Positions 34,965-43,839 of a stretch of 64,000 nucleotides of DNA are shown piece after piece. The notes beneath the pieces are model-generated. The model was not told where the DNA came from. It ran no database searches and saw nothing but the letters and a program-made list of their open reading frames with translations. The DNA lies in contig NZ_KN676113.1 of NCBI RefSeq assembly GCF_000802185.1, forward strand, positions 4,483,430 through 4,547,429, read 5' to 3'. A program made the position numbers and the translations under genes. Every line of letters starts with the position of its first letter. Within the stretch, counting starts at the first letter, position 1. The DNA is from Belnapia sp. F-4-1 (GTDB taxonomy: Bacteria; Pseudomonadota; Alphaproteobacteria; Acetobacterales; Acetobacteraceae).

Positions 34965-36592
34965 TGCGGCCGGAGCGGCGACTCCCCTCCCCGCGCGCCA
35001 TGGTCGTCGCGCCGCAGCCGGAGGCGGTGGAGGCGGGTGCGGCGATGCTGGCCGCGGGCGGCAATGCGCTGGATGCGGCGCTGGCCTGTGCGATCACCCA
35101 GGGCGTGGTCGACCCGATGATGTGCGGCATCGGCGGCATCGCCACCTTGCAGGTCCTCGACCCCGCGAGCGGGACGCATACCGTGCTCAATGGGCTGGGG
35201 ACCTGCCCGGGGGCGGCGCGGCCGGATATGTGGGCGGCGGATTTCCTCGGCGAATGCCCGGACGGGTTCGGCTACCGCGTGCGGGGCTATGCGAACGAGT
35301 GCGGGGCGAAGGCCGTGACCGTGCCGGGGGCGGTGCGGGTCTTCGCCGAAGCGCATGCGCGGCTCGGGCGGAAACCTTGGGCCAGCCTGTTCGGGGCGGC
35401 GATCGGCTTCGCCACGGAGGGCTGGATCATCCGGCCGCATGTGCAGGCGATGTTCAGCCTCGACGAGCGGCCCTATGGGCGGATGAGCTATCCGGAGAAG
35501 CTCGGCCACACAGAGGACGGGCGGCGGCTCTACCTGCGGGAGGATGGGACGCCGAAGCGGCTCGGGGAGGTGGTGCGCAACCCGGAGCTGGCGGCGACGC
35601 TGCGCGTGCTTGCCGATGGCGGGGCGGAGGATTTCTACCAGGGGCGGATCGCGCGGGCGATCGTCGCGGCGATGGAGGCGCGGGGCGGGCTGATCGCGGC
35701 CGGGGACCTCGAGGGGTTCCGGGTGGCGGAGGGGGCGCCGTTGCGGGTGCCGTACCGGGGGTATGAGCTGGCGCTGCCGGAGCCGCCGGCGGGGGGTGTC
35801 GTCGTCGGGGAGATGCTGCGAATCCTGGAGCGGTTCGACCTCGTGGCGCTCGGGCATAATTCGCCGGACTACATCGCGGTGGTGGCGGAGGCGATGAAGA
35901 TCGCCGGGATCGACAAGGAGGCGCATGTCGGCGACCCCGCCTTCCAGGATGTGCCGGTCGGGCGGCTGCTGTCGGATGGGTATGCCGATGACTGCGCGGC
36001 GCGCATCCGGCGGGGAGAGCGGGCCTCGCTGACCCGGGCGGGGAGCGATGCGCCGAACACCACGCATGTCTCCTGCGTCGATGCCGACGGCATGATGGTG
36101 TCGATGACGCATACCCTCGCCGTGCCCTCGGGCCTCATCGTGCCGGGGATGGGGTTCATGCTGAACGGGGCGATGAACTGGATGGACCCGCGGCCGGGGC
36201 GGGCTGGCTCCATCGCGCCGGGGAAGCGGCGGTATTCGTCGATGACGCCGACGATCGTGCTGCGGGAGGGGAAGCCCGTCGTGACGCTCGGGGCGCCGGG
36301 CGGGGCCTGGATCACCGTCGCCGTCGCGCAGGTGCTGCTCAACCTGCTCGACTGGGGGATGGGGATGCAGGAGGCGGTGATGGCGCCGCGCTTCTCGGCG
36401 ACGAGCGAGACCATCGACCTGTCCAACCGCATCCCCCGCGCGACGGAGCGGGCCTTGCAGGGGATGGGTTATGCGACGAAGCGGAGCTACCAGAGCTACG
36501 CCTTCGCCGGCGTGCATGGCATCGCCGTCTGGGACGGCACCGCCGAGGGCGGCGCCGATCCGCAGCGGGATGGGTATGCGGCGGGGGTCTAG
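34964..36592 (+). CDS. Gamma-glutamyltransferase-family Ntn amidohydrolase
   Basis: A 542-residue precursor of the GGT family. The autocatalytic nucleophile is T366 in PNTTHVSCVD, and the N-terminal ATGGNALDAAL-like segment is present as AAGGNALDAALACAITQ. Members cleave gamma-glutamyl amides or related amides; the oxamate amidohydrolase HpxW belongs to this family, so an ureide or amide role is possible. There is no signal peptide, so it is cytosolic, unlike the periplasmic GGT of E. coli. It is coupled to the dioxygenase by TGATG and overlaps the FMN oxidase gene by four bases at its 3' end. Confidence 0.88.
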   Translation: MRPERRLPSPRAMVVAPQPEAVEAGAAMLAAGGNALDAALACAITQGVVDPMMCGIGGIATLQVLDPASGTHTVLNGLGTCPGAARPDMWAADFLGECPDGFGYRVRGYANECGAKAVTVPGAVRVFAEAHARLGRKPWASLFGAAIGFATEGWIIRPHVQAMFSLDERPYGRMSYPEKLGHTEDGRRLYLREDGTPKRLGEVVRNPELAATLRVLADGGAEDFYQGRIARAIVAAMEARGGLIAAGDLEGFRVAEGAPLRVPYRGYELALPEPPAGGVVVGEMLRILERFDLVALGHNSPDYIAVVAEAMKIAGIDKEAHVGDPAFQDVPVGRLLSDGYADDCAARIRRGERASLTRAGSDAPNTTHVSCVDADGMMVSMTHTLAVPSGLIVPGMGFMLNGAMNWMDPRPGRAGSIAPGKRRYSSMTPTIVLREGKPVVTLGAPGGAWITVAVAQVLLNLLDWGMGMQEAVMAPRFSATSETIDLSNRIPRATERALQGMGYATKRSYQSYAFAGVHGIAVWDGTAEGGADPQRDGYAAGV

Positions 36593-37686
36593 CGGTACCC
36601 CGGATCGGTGAGGTTGGTCAGCGGGAAGGAGCTGTGGACGTGCGGCTGCACGACCGGTGCGACGGGGTGCAGGTAGCTGCCGTCGAGCTGGCCGAAGCTG
36701 GTCACGCCGAGCAGGCCGAGGACGCCATGCACCTCGTCCTGCAGGATGCGGAACATCCGGGCGACGCCAGCCTCGCCGGCCGCGGCCAGGGCGTAGCAGT
36801 ACATGCGGCCCATGCCGACCAGCTCGGCGCCGAGGATGATGGCCTTCACGATGTCGGTGCCGCGGACGAAGCCGCCATCGATCCAGACCTTGGCGCGGCC
36901 ATCGACCGCCTTCACCACCTCGGGCAGGACGTCGATGGAGCCGCGGCCGTGGTCAAGCTGGCGGCCACCATGGTTGGAGACATAGACGACCTCGACGCCG
37001 TGCTCGACGACGAGCACCGCATCCTCGGCGGTGGCGATGCCCTTAAGGGCGAGCGGGGTGTCGGGGAAGCGGTCCTTCCAGCGCTTCACGTCGTCCCAGT
37101 TCAGCGCGGCCTGGAAGTGCTGGCCGGTGGCGCGGACGCGCCAGGGCTTGACGAAGCGCTTGGCGATGTCGCGCTCGCGGCGGCTGTAGATGGCGGTGTC
37201 GACCGTCATGCAGAAGGCGTCGTAGCCGGCGCCGATGGCGCGCTGGCTGACCTCCTCGATCCAGTTCCAGTCGCCGCGGACGTAGAGCTGGAAGACCTTG
37301 GGCCCCTGCCCCGCCTGGGCCATCGGCTCGAGGCCCGGCATGGAGACGGAGGAAACCATGATGGGGACGCCGTATTCGCCCGCGGCGCGGCCGGCCGGCG
37401 CCCCGCCCTCCGGGTCGAAATTCTCGAGGCCGCCGACCGGGGCGAGCATCACCGGCAGGGTGATCGGCTTGCCGAGGAAGCGGCCGGAGACGTCGATCTC
37501 CGAGACGTCGCGCAGCACGCGGGGGCGGAAGGCGAGGCTGTCGATGCCGGCGCGGTTGCGCATCATCGTCGTCTCGGTTTCGGTGGCGCCGACGAGGTAG
37601 TCCCAATTGCCGGGGCTGAGGCGGCCCTTCGCCTCCTTGACGAATTCATGCAGTGTCTGGAAGGGGCTTTCTTCCGGTTGGGACAT
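36589..37686 (-). CDS. FMN-dependent alpha-hydroxy-acid oxidase/dehydrogenase
   Basis: A 365-residue TIM-barrel flavoprotein of the lactate oxidase/glycolate oxidase/mandelate dehydrogenase family. It oxidises (S)-2-hydroxy acids to 2-oxo acids. The catalytic His H239 and following Arg are in SNHGGRQLD, K215 is in LALKGI, and FMN binding is in the GGFVRGTDIVKAI segment. GGAGG upstream of 37686 sets the start. It is the last gene of a leftward catabolic run and may supply 2-oxo acid to the adjacent lyase. Confidence 0.92.
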   Translation of the reverse strand: MSQPEESPFQTLHEFVKEAKGRLSPGNWDYLVGATETETTMMRNRAGIDSLAFRPRVLRDVSEIDVSGRFLGKPITLPVMLAPVGGLENFDPEGGAPAGRAAGEYGVPIMVSSVSMPGLEPMAQAGQGPKVFQLYVRGDWNWIEEVSQRAIGAGYDAFCMTVDTAIYSRRERDIAKRFVKPWRVRATGQHFQAALNWDDVKRWKDRFPDTPLALKGIATAEDAVLVVEHGVEVVYVSNHGGRQLDHGRGSIDVLPEVVKAVDGRAKVWIDGGFVRGTDIVKAIILGAELVGMGRMYCYALAAAGEAGVARMFRILQDEVHGVLGLLGVTSFGQLDGSYLHPVAPVVQPHVHSSFPLTNLTDPGYR

Positions 37687-37742
37687 TGTCGGTTTCCTCC
37701 GAAGGCGTGGTTCAGGCGGCATGGCTGGATGGGGTGGCGGGC

Positions 37743-38612
37743 TCAGCCGCCGAGGAAGTCCTTGGTCCAGCGCTTGTAATCGGCATCGCGGGTGACGCGG
37801 CCCATGAAATCGGCGCCCGGCACGCCTTGCAGGTCGGCGGGCTGCACGCCGTCGCGGAGCGCCTTCAGCGTGTTGTAGACGGCCTGTTGGGCGGCCATGA
37901 TGGGCTGGTGGCCCTGCAGCGCGATGCGGACGCCGCGGGCGGCGAGGTAGTCGCGGTCCTTCAGCTCCGTGCCCTCGATGCCGCCGAGGATGATGGGCAG
38001 GGTAGCCACCGCAGCAACGGCGTCTAACTCGGTGCGCGTCCTGATGCCGGTGTAGAACAGCGCGTCGGCGCCGCTCGCGGTATAGGCCTTGGTGCGGGCG
38101 ACGGCGTCCTCCACGCCGTTGACGGAGACGACGCCGCTGCGGGCCACGATGACGAAGGAGGGGTCGTCGCGGGCGGCGAGCGCGGCGCGGACCTTGCCGA
38201 GGCCTTCCTTCAGGGAGATCAGCGTGACCTTGCCGTCGCCATGGGGGCGCGGCAGGACGGTGTCCTCCAGCGTCATGGCGGCGACGCCGGCATTCTCCAG
38301 CTCCTCCACCGTGCGCATGGCGTTGAGCGCGTTGCCGTAGCCGTGGTCGGCATCGACCAGCACCGGCAGGGTGCGGACGGCACGGCAGATGCGGCGGGCC
38401 TGCTGCGCGAACTCGCTAAGGGTGAGCACGATGAGGTCGGGGGCGCCGAGCACGGTGAGCGAGGCGGTGGAGCCGGCATACATGCCGACCTCGAAGCCGA
38501 GTTCCTCGGCGATGCGGGCCGACATCGGGTCGAAGACGGAGCCGGGATGGACGCAATGCGGGCCGGCGAGGACGGCGCGGAAGCGCTGGCGGCGGTCGGT
38601 GTTGCTGGACAT
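37743..38612 (-). CDS. Isocitrate-lyase/PEP-mutase superfamily lyase (oxaloacetate-decarboxylase-like)
   Basis: A 289-residue alpha/beta barrel. The family features are VDADHGYGN (metal-binding Asp and His), LEDTVLPRP and the C-terminal QGHQP, which matches the oxaloacetate-decarboxylase branch (PA4872-like) rather than isocitrate lyase. It likely cleaves or decarboxylates a short 2-oxo acid. ATG 38612 follows GGAG and lies five bases after the deaminase stop, while a GTG at 38621 overlaps it. It is part of the run from 41943 down to 36589. Confidence 0.88.
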   Translation of the reverse strand: MSSNTDRRQRFRAVLAGPHCVHPGSVFDPMSARIAEELGFEVGMYAGSTASLTVLGAPDLIVLTLSEFAQQARRICRAVRTLPVLVDADHGYGNALNAMRTVEELENAGVAAMTLEDTVLPRPHGDGKVTLISLKEGLGKVRAALAARDDPSFVIVARSGVVSVNGVEDAVARTKAYTASGADALFYTGIRTRTELDAVAAVATLPIILGGIEGTELKDRDYLAARGVRIALQGHQPIMAAQQAVYNTLKALRDGVQPADLQGVPGADFMGRVTRDADYKRWTKDFLGG

Positions 38613-38617
38613 GCGGC

Positions 38618-39850
38618 TCACTCCGGGCGGTGCAGCGTGACGGGCTGGCGCGTGGCACTGCGGCGGCCGCGTTTGAAGGCGGCGAGGACGGGAGCGACCT
38701 CGCGGATCGCGGCGACCGGGTCGGGGGCGTCGATCAAGGCGAGGTCGGCGGGGTTGCCGACTGCGATGCCGTAGTCCGGGCGGCGCATCAGCCTCGCTGA
38801 CTCGGTGGTAAACATGGACCAGGTGTCGTTCAAATCGTCCGGCATCGCGTGCTGGGTGACGTTGGCGTAGAGATTGGCCATGCGGATGAGCTGGCCGTCG
38901 CCCATCGGGGTGAAGGCGTTCAGGATGTTGTTGGACGAGATCGAGCAGGTGACGCCCTGGCGGTGCAGGCGGTTGGCGTCCGCCAAGCTGCGCTCGATGC
39001 GGTGGTCCTTGTCGCGGCCGCCGAGATAGAGGTCGGTCGCGGGGAGGACGGTGAGAGCGACGCCGGCATCGGCCATGCGGCGCGCCATCTCGTCGAGTTC
39101 GGGGAGTGGCATGACGGAGAGCTTGGTCAGGTGGCCGCAGGCGACGCGGCCGCCCCAGCGGTACTGCTCCGTCAGCTCGCAGACGAGGCGGGTGTCGAGA
39201 TGGGCGGCGGAGGAGCCGCTATCGACATGCATGTCGATATCGGCGTCATATTCGCGGGCCAGCTCGAAGACGCGGCGAATCTGGCCGGCGGGGTCGCTGT
39301 CGTAGGTGGGGGCGGCGCCGACGACGCGGGCGCCGTTGCGGAGCGCTGCCACCATCAGCTCGTCGGTGCCGGGGTTGTTGAGGAGGCCCTCCTGCGGCAT
39401 CACGCAGATCTCGATGTCGATGGCCCATTTATAGGCATCGACCAGAGCCTTGACGCCCTCGAAGCCGCGGAGCCCGACCTTCGGGTCCACCTCGGCATGG
39501 GTGCGCATCAGCGTCGTGCCGTGGCCGATGCACTTCTCCAGCGTGCGGCGGGCGCGGTCCGTCACGTCCTCCACGGTGAAGGTATGCTTGATGGCGCTGG
39601 TGCGCTCCATCGCATGATGCGGGAAGCGGGCGGTCTCGCAGGCGCAGCGGTCGATGGTGCAGGTCTTGTCGAGGTGGATATGCGTCTCGACGAAGCCCGG
39701 GGAGACGAGGTGGCCGGCGCAGTCGATCGCTTCCGCCGCGTCGGCCGCGAAGTTTGGCGAAAGGGCGGCGATGAGGCCGTCCTTGATGCCGATATCGGTG
39801 GCGGTGCCGTCGGGCAGGCGGGCGTTGCGGAGGAGGAGGTCGAGGGCCAT
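38618..39850 (-). CDS. Amidohydrolase of the cytosine-deaminase (CodA/AtzC) type
   Basis: A 410-residue metallo-dependent amidohydrolase. The first metal pair is H57 and H59 in ETHIHLDKT, which continues with the CodA/AtzC hallmark HLDKT. Later metal-linked motifs are DMHVDSGSS, CGHLTK and SISSNN. This branch deaminates cytosine, isoguanine or creatinine, or removes N-alkyl groups from triazines; the substrate here is unknown. It is coupled to the HisD-like gene by one base (TGATG). A longer frame reading into 41452 is a shadow of the HisD-like gene. Confidence 0.9.
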   Translation of the reverse strand: MALDLLLRNARLPDGTATDIGIKDGLIAALSPNFAADAAEAIDCAGHLVSPGFVETHIHLDKTCTIDRCACETARFPHHAMERTSAIKHTFTVEDVTDRARRTLEKCIGHGTTLMRTHAEVDPKVGLRGFEGVKALVDAYKWAIDIEICVMPQEGLLNNPGTDELMVAALRNGARVVGAAPTYDSDPAGQIRRVFELAREYDADIDMHVDSGSSAAHLDTRLVCELTEQYRWGGRVACGHLTKLSVMPLPELDEMARRMADAGVALTVLPATDLYLGGRDKDHRIERSLADANRLHRQGVTCSISSNNILNAFTPMGDGQLIRMANLYANVTQHAMPDDLNDTWSMFTTESARLMRRPDYGIAVGNPADLALIDAPDPVAAIREVAPVLAAFKRGRRSATRQPVTLHRPE

Positions 39851-41163
39851 CAGCGCTTCTCGGCCGTGGTGGCGTAGGGGATGTTGCGGCCGCCATAGCG
39901 GCGGACGCGGATATTGGCCTGCTCGGCATGGCCGACGAAGCCTTCCAGCATGCAGAGGCGGGAGCAGGCCTCGCCGATCATGGCGCTGGCCTCGTCGGTC
40001 AGGACGCGCTGGTAGGTGACGGTCTTCAGGAACTTGCCGACCCAGAGGCCGCCGGTGTAGCGGGCCGCGCGCTGAGTCGGCAGGGTGTGGTTGGTGCCGA
40101 TGACCTTGTCGCCATAGGAGACATTGGTGCGGGGGCCAAGGAAGAGGGCGCCGTAATTGGTCATGTGGCGCAGGAAGTGGTCGTCGTCGCGGGTCATCAC
40201 CTGGACATGCTCCGAGGCGATGCGGTCGGCCTCGCGGACCATCTCGTCGAGGCCGTCGCAGACGATCACCTCGCCGTAGTCCTCCCAGGCCTTGCGGGCG
40301 ATCTCGGCGGTCGGGAGGATGGTCAGCAGGCGCTCGACCTCGGCGATGGTCTCGCGGGCGAGTTTTTCCGAGTCCGTGAGGAGGATGGCAGGGCTGGTGG
40401 GGCCGTGCTCGGCCTGGCCGAGGAGGTCCGTCGCGCAGAGCTCGGCATCCACCGTCTCGTCGGCGATGACGAGGGTCTCGGTCGGGCCGGCGAAGAGGTC
40501 GATGCCGACGCGGCCGTAGAGCTGGCGCTTGGCCTCGGCGACGAAGGCGTTTCCGGGGCCGACCAGCATGTCGACGGCAGGGATGCTCTCCGTCCCGAGC
40601 GCCATGGCGCCGACGGCCTGGACGCCGCCGAGGCAGTAGATGACGTCCGCGCCGGCCAGGTGCTGGGCGGCGACGATGGCGGGTGCGGGCTTGCCCTTGT
40701 AGGGCGGGGCGCAGGTGACGATGCGCGGGACGCCGGCGACCTTCGCCGTCACCACGGACATGTGGGCGGAGGCGAGCAGCGGGTATTTGCCGCCCGGGAC
40801 GTAGCAGCCGACGGAGTTCACCGGGATGTTCTTGTGGCCAAGCATGACGCCGGGGAGGGTTTCGACCTCGATGTCCTTCAACGCCGCCTTCTGGTGCTCG
40901 GCGAAGTTGCGGACCTGGGCCTGGGCGAACCGGATGTCCTCGAGGTCCTGGCCGGTGAGCTGGTCGAGGCACTCGCGGATCTCGGCATCGGTGAGGCGGT
41001 AGTCGACGCGGTCCCAGGCGTCGAACTTCACCGAGTATTCGCGCACGGCGGCGTCGCCGCGCTGCGCGATATCGGCGAGCAGGCCCTCGACGATGCCGCG
41101 GACCTTGGTGTCCGCATCGGCCTTGTCGGCGGCGGAGATGCTTTGCTTGAGCCAGCGGGCCAT
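39850..41163 (-). CDS. Histidinol-dehydrogenase-like (HpsN-type) oxidoreductase
   Basis: A 437-residue zinc, NAD-dependent dehydrogenase of the HisD fold. Zinc ligands are conserved: Q250, H253, D352 and H412; the catalytic bases are E318 and H319. Nothing else of histidine synthesis is nearby. The loop before D352 reads NVSYGD instead of the PEA-x-GDY of true HisD. It therefore fits the catabolic paralogues, of which HpsN (dihydroxypropanesulfonate dehydrogenase) is the best known. It probably oxidises a terminal alcohol to an acid in two steps. The gene follows the SDR by 12 bp. Confidence 0.87.
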   Translation of the reverse strand: MARWLKQSISAADKADADTKVRGIVEGLLADIAQRGDAAVREYSVKFDAWDRVDYRLTDAEIRECLDQLTGQDLEDIRFAQAQVRNFAEHQKAALKDIEVETLPGVMLGHKNIPVNSVGCYVPGGKYPLLASAHMSVVTAKVAGVPRIVTCAPPYKGKPAPAIVAAQHLAGADVIYCLGGVQAVGAMALGTESIPAVDMLVGPGNAFVAEAKRQLYGRVGIDLFAGPTETLVIADETVDAELCATDLLGQAEHGPTSPAILLTDSEKLARETIAEVERLLTILPTAEIARKAWEDYGEVIVCDGLDEMVREADRIASEHVQVMTRDDDHFLRHMTNYGALFLGPRTNVSYGDKVIGTNHTLPTQRAARYTGGLWVGKFLKTVTYQRVLTDEASAMIGEACSRLCMLEGFVGHAEQANIRVRRYGGRNIPYATTAEKR

Positions 41164-41175
41164 GGAGGTGTTTCC

Positions 41176-41943
41176 TTACTCGGCGGTCCAGCCGCCATCG
41201 ATGAGCAGCGCCGAGCCCGTCATCAGGGCGGAGGCGTCGGAGGCGAGGAAGACGACAGGGCCCATCAGGTCCTGCACCTGGCCGAGGCGGCCGAGCTTGA
41301 TCTTGCTCAGCACCCAGTCGGCGAATTCGGGGCGCTCGAAGAAGGGCTTCGTCATCGGCGTCTCGATGAAGGTGGGGCCGATGGTGTTGGCGCGGATGCC
41401 AAGCGGGCCGAGCTCGATGGCCATCGCCTTGGTCCAGCCCTCCATCGCCCATTTGCTGGCGCAGTAGACGCTGCGGTTGGGGCCGCCGACATGGCCCATC
41501 TGCGAGGAGACGTTGATGATGGAGCCGGGGATGCCTTCGGCGGCCATGCGGCGGGCGACAGCCTGCGCCGCGAAGAAGCAGCCGCGGAGGTTGAGCGCCT
41601 GCACGGCGTCGAAATCCTCCTCGGTGACCTCAAGGAAGGGGGCGTGGCGGGAGGTGCCGGCATTGTTGACGAAGGCGTGGAAGGCCGGGCGCGCGGCGAT
41701 GGCGGCCTGGACGGCGGCGGTGTCGGCGATGTCGAGCGCCAGGGCCTCGGCCTGGCCGCCCCGGGCGCGGATGGCGGTGGCGGCGGCCTCGACCTCGGCG
41801 CCAGTGCGGGCGGCCAGCGTCACCGAGGCCCCTGCCCCGGCCAACGCGGCGGCGGCGGCGAGGCCGATGCCGCGGCCGGCGCCGGTGACGAGGGCACGGC
41901 GGCCGTCGAGGCGGAAGCTCGGGGTCTCGGGGAGAGCGGTCAT
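41176..41943 (-). CDS. SDR-family oxidoreductase
   Basis: A 255-residue classical short-chain dehydrogenase. The nucleotide motif is TGAGRGIG, NNAG is present, and the active site is S-YCASK (YxxxK) with the preceding Ser in NVSSQMG. The RTGAEVEA segment after the second strand hints at NADP preference. It is the first gene of the leftward operon with the HisD-like enzyme, suggesting it acts on the same substrate or its product. The promoter lies in the 115-bp gap shared with the TRAP binding protein. Confidence 0.9.
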   Translation of the reverse strand: MTALPETPSFRLDGRRALVTGAGRGIGLAAAAALAGAGASVTLAARTGAEVEAAATAIRARGGQAEALALDIADTAAVQAAIAARPAFHAFVNNAGTSRHAPFLEVTEEDFDAVQALNLRGCFFAAQAVARRMAAEGIPGSIINVSSQMGHVGGPNRSVYCASKWAMEGWTKAMAIELGPLGIRANTIGPTFIETPMTKPFFERPEFADWVLSKIKLGRLGQVQDLMGPVVFLASDASALMTGSALLIDGGWTAE

Positions 41944-42058
41944 CCGGGCAGGCTACACCGAGCGGCGGCGCGGTCCAGGCCCCCTTGCCAGGACTGGCCG
42001 CGCTGGGACAGCTTTCGTTCCAAGGCCGCGGCATAGGCGGCGAAGGGAGAACGTCGTC

Positions 42059-43057
42059 ATGAATCGCCTGTTCAGCGCGCTCGCGGGCGCAGCGCTAAGC
42101 CTGTTCGCGTCATCGGCCCTGGTTCCACCCGCCTTGGCGCAGACGCGCTGGGTGATGGCGACGCCCTATGCGGAGGCGAATTTCCATACGCGCAACGTCC
42201 GCGCCTTCCTGGCCGATATCGAGCAGGCGACGGGCGGGCGGCTGGCCGTGCAGGCGCACCACAACGGGACGCTGCTGGCGATGCCGCAGATCAAGCGCGG
42301 GGTGCAGACCGGGCAGGTGCAGCTCGGCGAGATCCTGCTCTCGGCCTATGGCAACGAGGACCCGTTCTTCGAGGTGGATAGCGTGCCCTTCCTCGCCGAT
42401 ACCGTCGAGGCGGCGGGGGCGCTGCACCGGGCGACGGAGCCCTATATCCGGGCGCGCTTCGAGCGGCAGGGGCTGACCCTGCTCTACATGGTCAACTGGA
42501 CCGGGCAGGGATTCTATACGCGGGAGCCGCTGCAATCCGTCGAGGCGCTGAAGGGGACGCGGATGCGGGCCTTCAACAACCTGACCTTCCGCTTCGCCGA
42601 GTTGCTGGGGGCGCAGCCGGTGACGGTGCAGGTGCCGGAGATTCCGCAGGCCTTCGCCACCAATGTGATCAATGTGCTCTTCACCTCGGCGCAGACGGGG
42701 GTGGATGCGAGCGTCTGGGACTTCGCGCGCCACTTCACCGATGTGGGCGGGATGCGGCCGCGCAATGCGGTCTTCGCCAACAGCCGGGCGTTGGCCACGC
42801 TCGATGCGGCGCAGCGGGCGGCGGTGATGGAGGCGGCGAAGCGGGCCGAGGCGCGCGGGGCGGAGTATTCGCGGGAGGCGGAGGTGGAGATGGTGGGCAA
42901 GCTGCGGAGCCATGAGGTGCAGGTGGCCGCGGTGGCGCCGGCGATGCAGGCGCAGCTTCGCGCGATCGGCGAGGTGCAGACGCGGGAATGGCTCGGCCGG
43001 GCGGGGAGCGAGGGCGGCCAGATGCTGGAGCGGTACCGCGCCCTACTCAGTCGGTGA
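42059..43057 (+). CDS. TRAP transporter solute-binding protein (DctP type)
   Basis: A 332-residue periplasmic binding protein. The signal peptide spans about 1-27 (ends ALAQT). Family segments are FEVDSVPFLADTVEAA, KGTRMRAFNN and VLFTSAQTGVDA, with the conserved Arg in the carboxylate pocket (RMRAFN). TRAP receptors usually bind organic acids. The DctQ/DctM membrane subunits are absent next door. A GAAGGGAGA ribosome site precedes 42059. It diverges from the SDR-HisD-like operon, so it may deliver that pathway's substrate. Confidence 0.92.
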   Translation: MNRLFSALAGAALSLFASSALVPPALAQTRWVMATPYAEANFHTRNVRAFLADIEQATGGRLAVQAHHNGTLLAMPQIKRGVQTGQVQLGEILLSAYGNEDPFFEVDSVPFLADTVEAAGALHRATEPYIRARFERQGLTLLYMVNWTGQGFYTREPLQSVEALKGTRMRAFNNLTFRFAELLGAQPVTVQVPEIPQAFATNVINVLFTSAQTGVDASVWDFARHFTDVGGMRPRNAVFANSRALATLDAAQRAAVMEAAKRAEARGAEYSREAEVEMVGKLRSHEVQVAAVAPAMQAQLRAIGEVQTREWLGRAGSEGGQMLERYRALLSR

Positions 43058-43101
43058 GCTGGGCCGCATAGTGCGGCGCAGCATCGGTGGAGGATGGGGC
43101 G

Positions 43102-43839
43102 ATGGTGGCATTGGTGACGGGTGCGCAGCAGGGAATCGGGCGGGCCTGTGCCCTCGCCCTTGCTGCGGCGGGGCATGATGTCGCCATCAACTGGCTCGAT
43201 GACCGGGCGGCGGCGGAGGCTGTCGCCGAGGGTGTGCGGGCGGCGGGGCGCAAGGCGGCGCTGGTGCAGGGTGATGTCGGGGCGGGGGCCGCGGCCTGTG
43301 CGGCGCTGGTCGGGGAGGCTGCGGCGGCGCTCGGGACGGTCGAGGTGCTGGTCAACAATGCGGGGATCTTTCCGCGGGTCGAATTTCTTGAGATGGAGGA
43401 GCGACAATGGGACCAGGTCTTCGCCGTCAACCTCAAGGGGAGCGTGTTCTGTGCGCAGGCGGCCGCCCGAGCGATGGTGGCGGGGGGCGTGAAGGGCTGC
43501 ATCGTCAACCTAGCCTCCTCCGCGGTGCGGGGGACGCCGGTTGGGGTGCATTACAGCGCGACGAAGAATGGCGTGGTGGGCATCAACCGTTCCATGGCGC
43601 TGGCGCTGGCGCCGCATGGCATCCGGGTGAATGCGATCGCGCCGGGGCTGACGGATACGGCGCAGCCGCGCTACGGCAATAGCGACGAGGAGGTGCGGGC
43701 GATGGGGGCCGCGCTGCCGCTCGGGCGGCTGGGGCGGCCGGAGGATATCGCCGACATGGCCGTCTTCCTGGCCTCGCCCGGAGCGGCGTGGATCACCGGG
43801 CAGGTCTATCATGTGAACGGCGGCGGCTACATGCCGTGA
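43102..43839 (+). CDS. SDR-family oxidoreductase (3-ketoacyl-reductase-like)
   Basis: A 245-residue short-chain dehydrogenase. TGAQQGIG is the cofactor motif, NNAG is present, the catalytic Ser is in NLASSAV and the active pair is in HYSATKNG (YxxxK). A C-terminal ITGQVYHVNGGGYMP is typical. The start at 43102 follows GGAGG. GTG 43087 would add five residues. It follows the DctP gene by 44 bp and converges, with no gap, on the phosphatase gene. Confidence 0.9.
   Translation: MVALVTGAQQGIGRACALALAAAGHDVAINWLDDRAAAEAVAEGVRAAGRKAALVQGDVGAGAAACAALVGEAAAALGTVEVLVNNAGIFPRVEFLEMEERQWDQVFAVNLKGSVFCAQAAARAMVAGGVKGCIVNLASSAVRGTPVGVHYSATKNGVVGINRSMALALAPHGIRVNAIAPGLTDTAQPRYGNSDEEVRAMGAALPLGRLGRPEDIADMAVFLASPGAAWITGQVYHVNGGGYMP

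Noticed and set aside
39850-41452. N-terminal extension of the amidohydrolase frame, giving a 944-residue fusion
   Set aside because: The extension overlaps the HisD-like gene in another frame and is Arg/His/Pro-rich; the amidohydrolase begins at 39850 with a family-like N-terminus.
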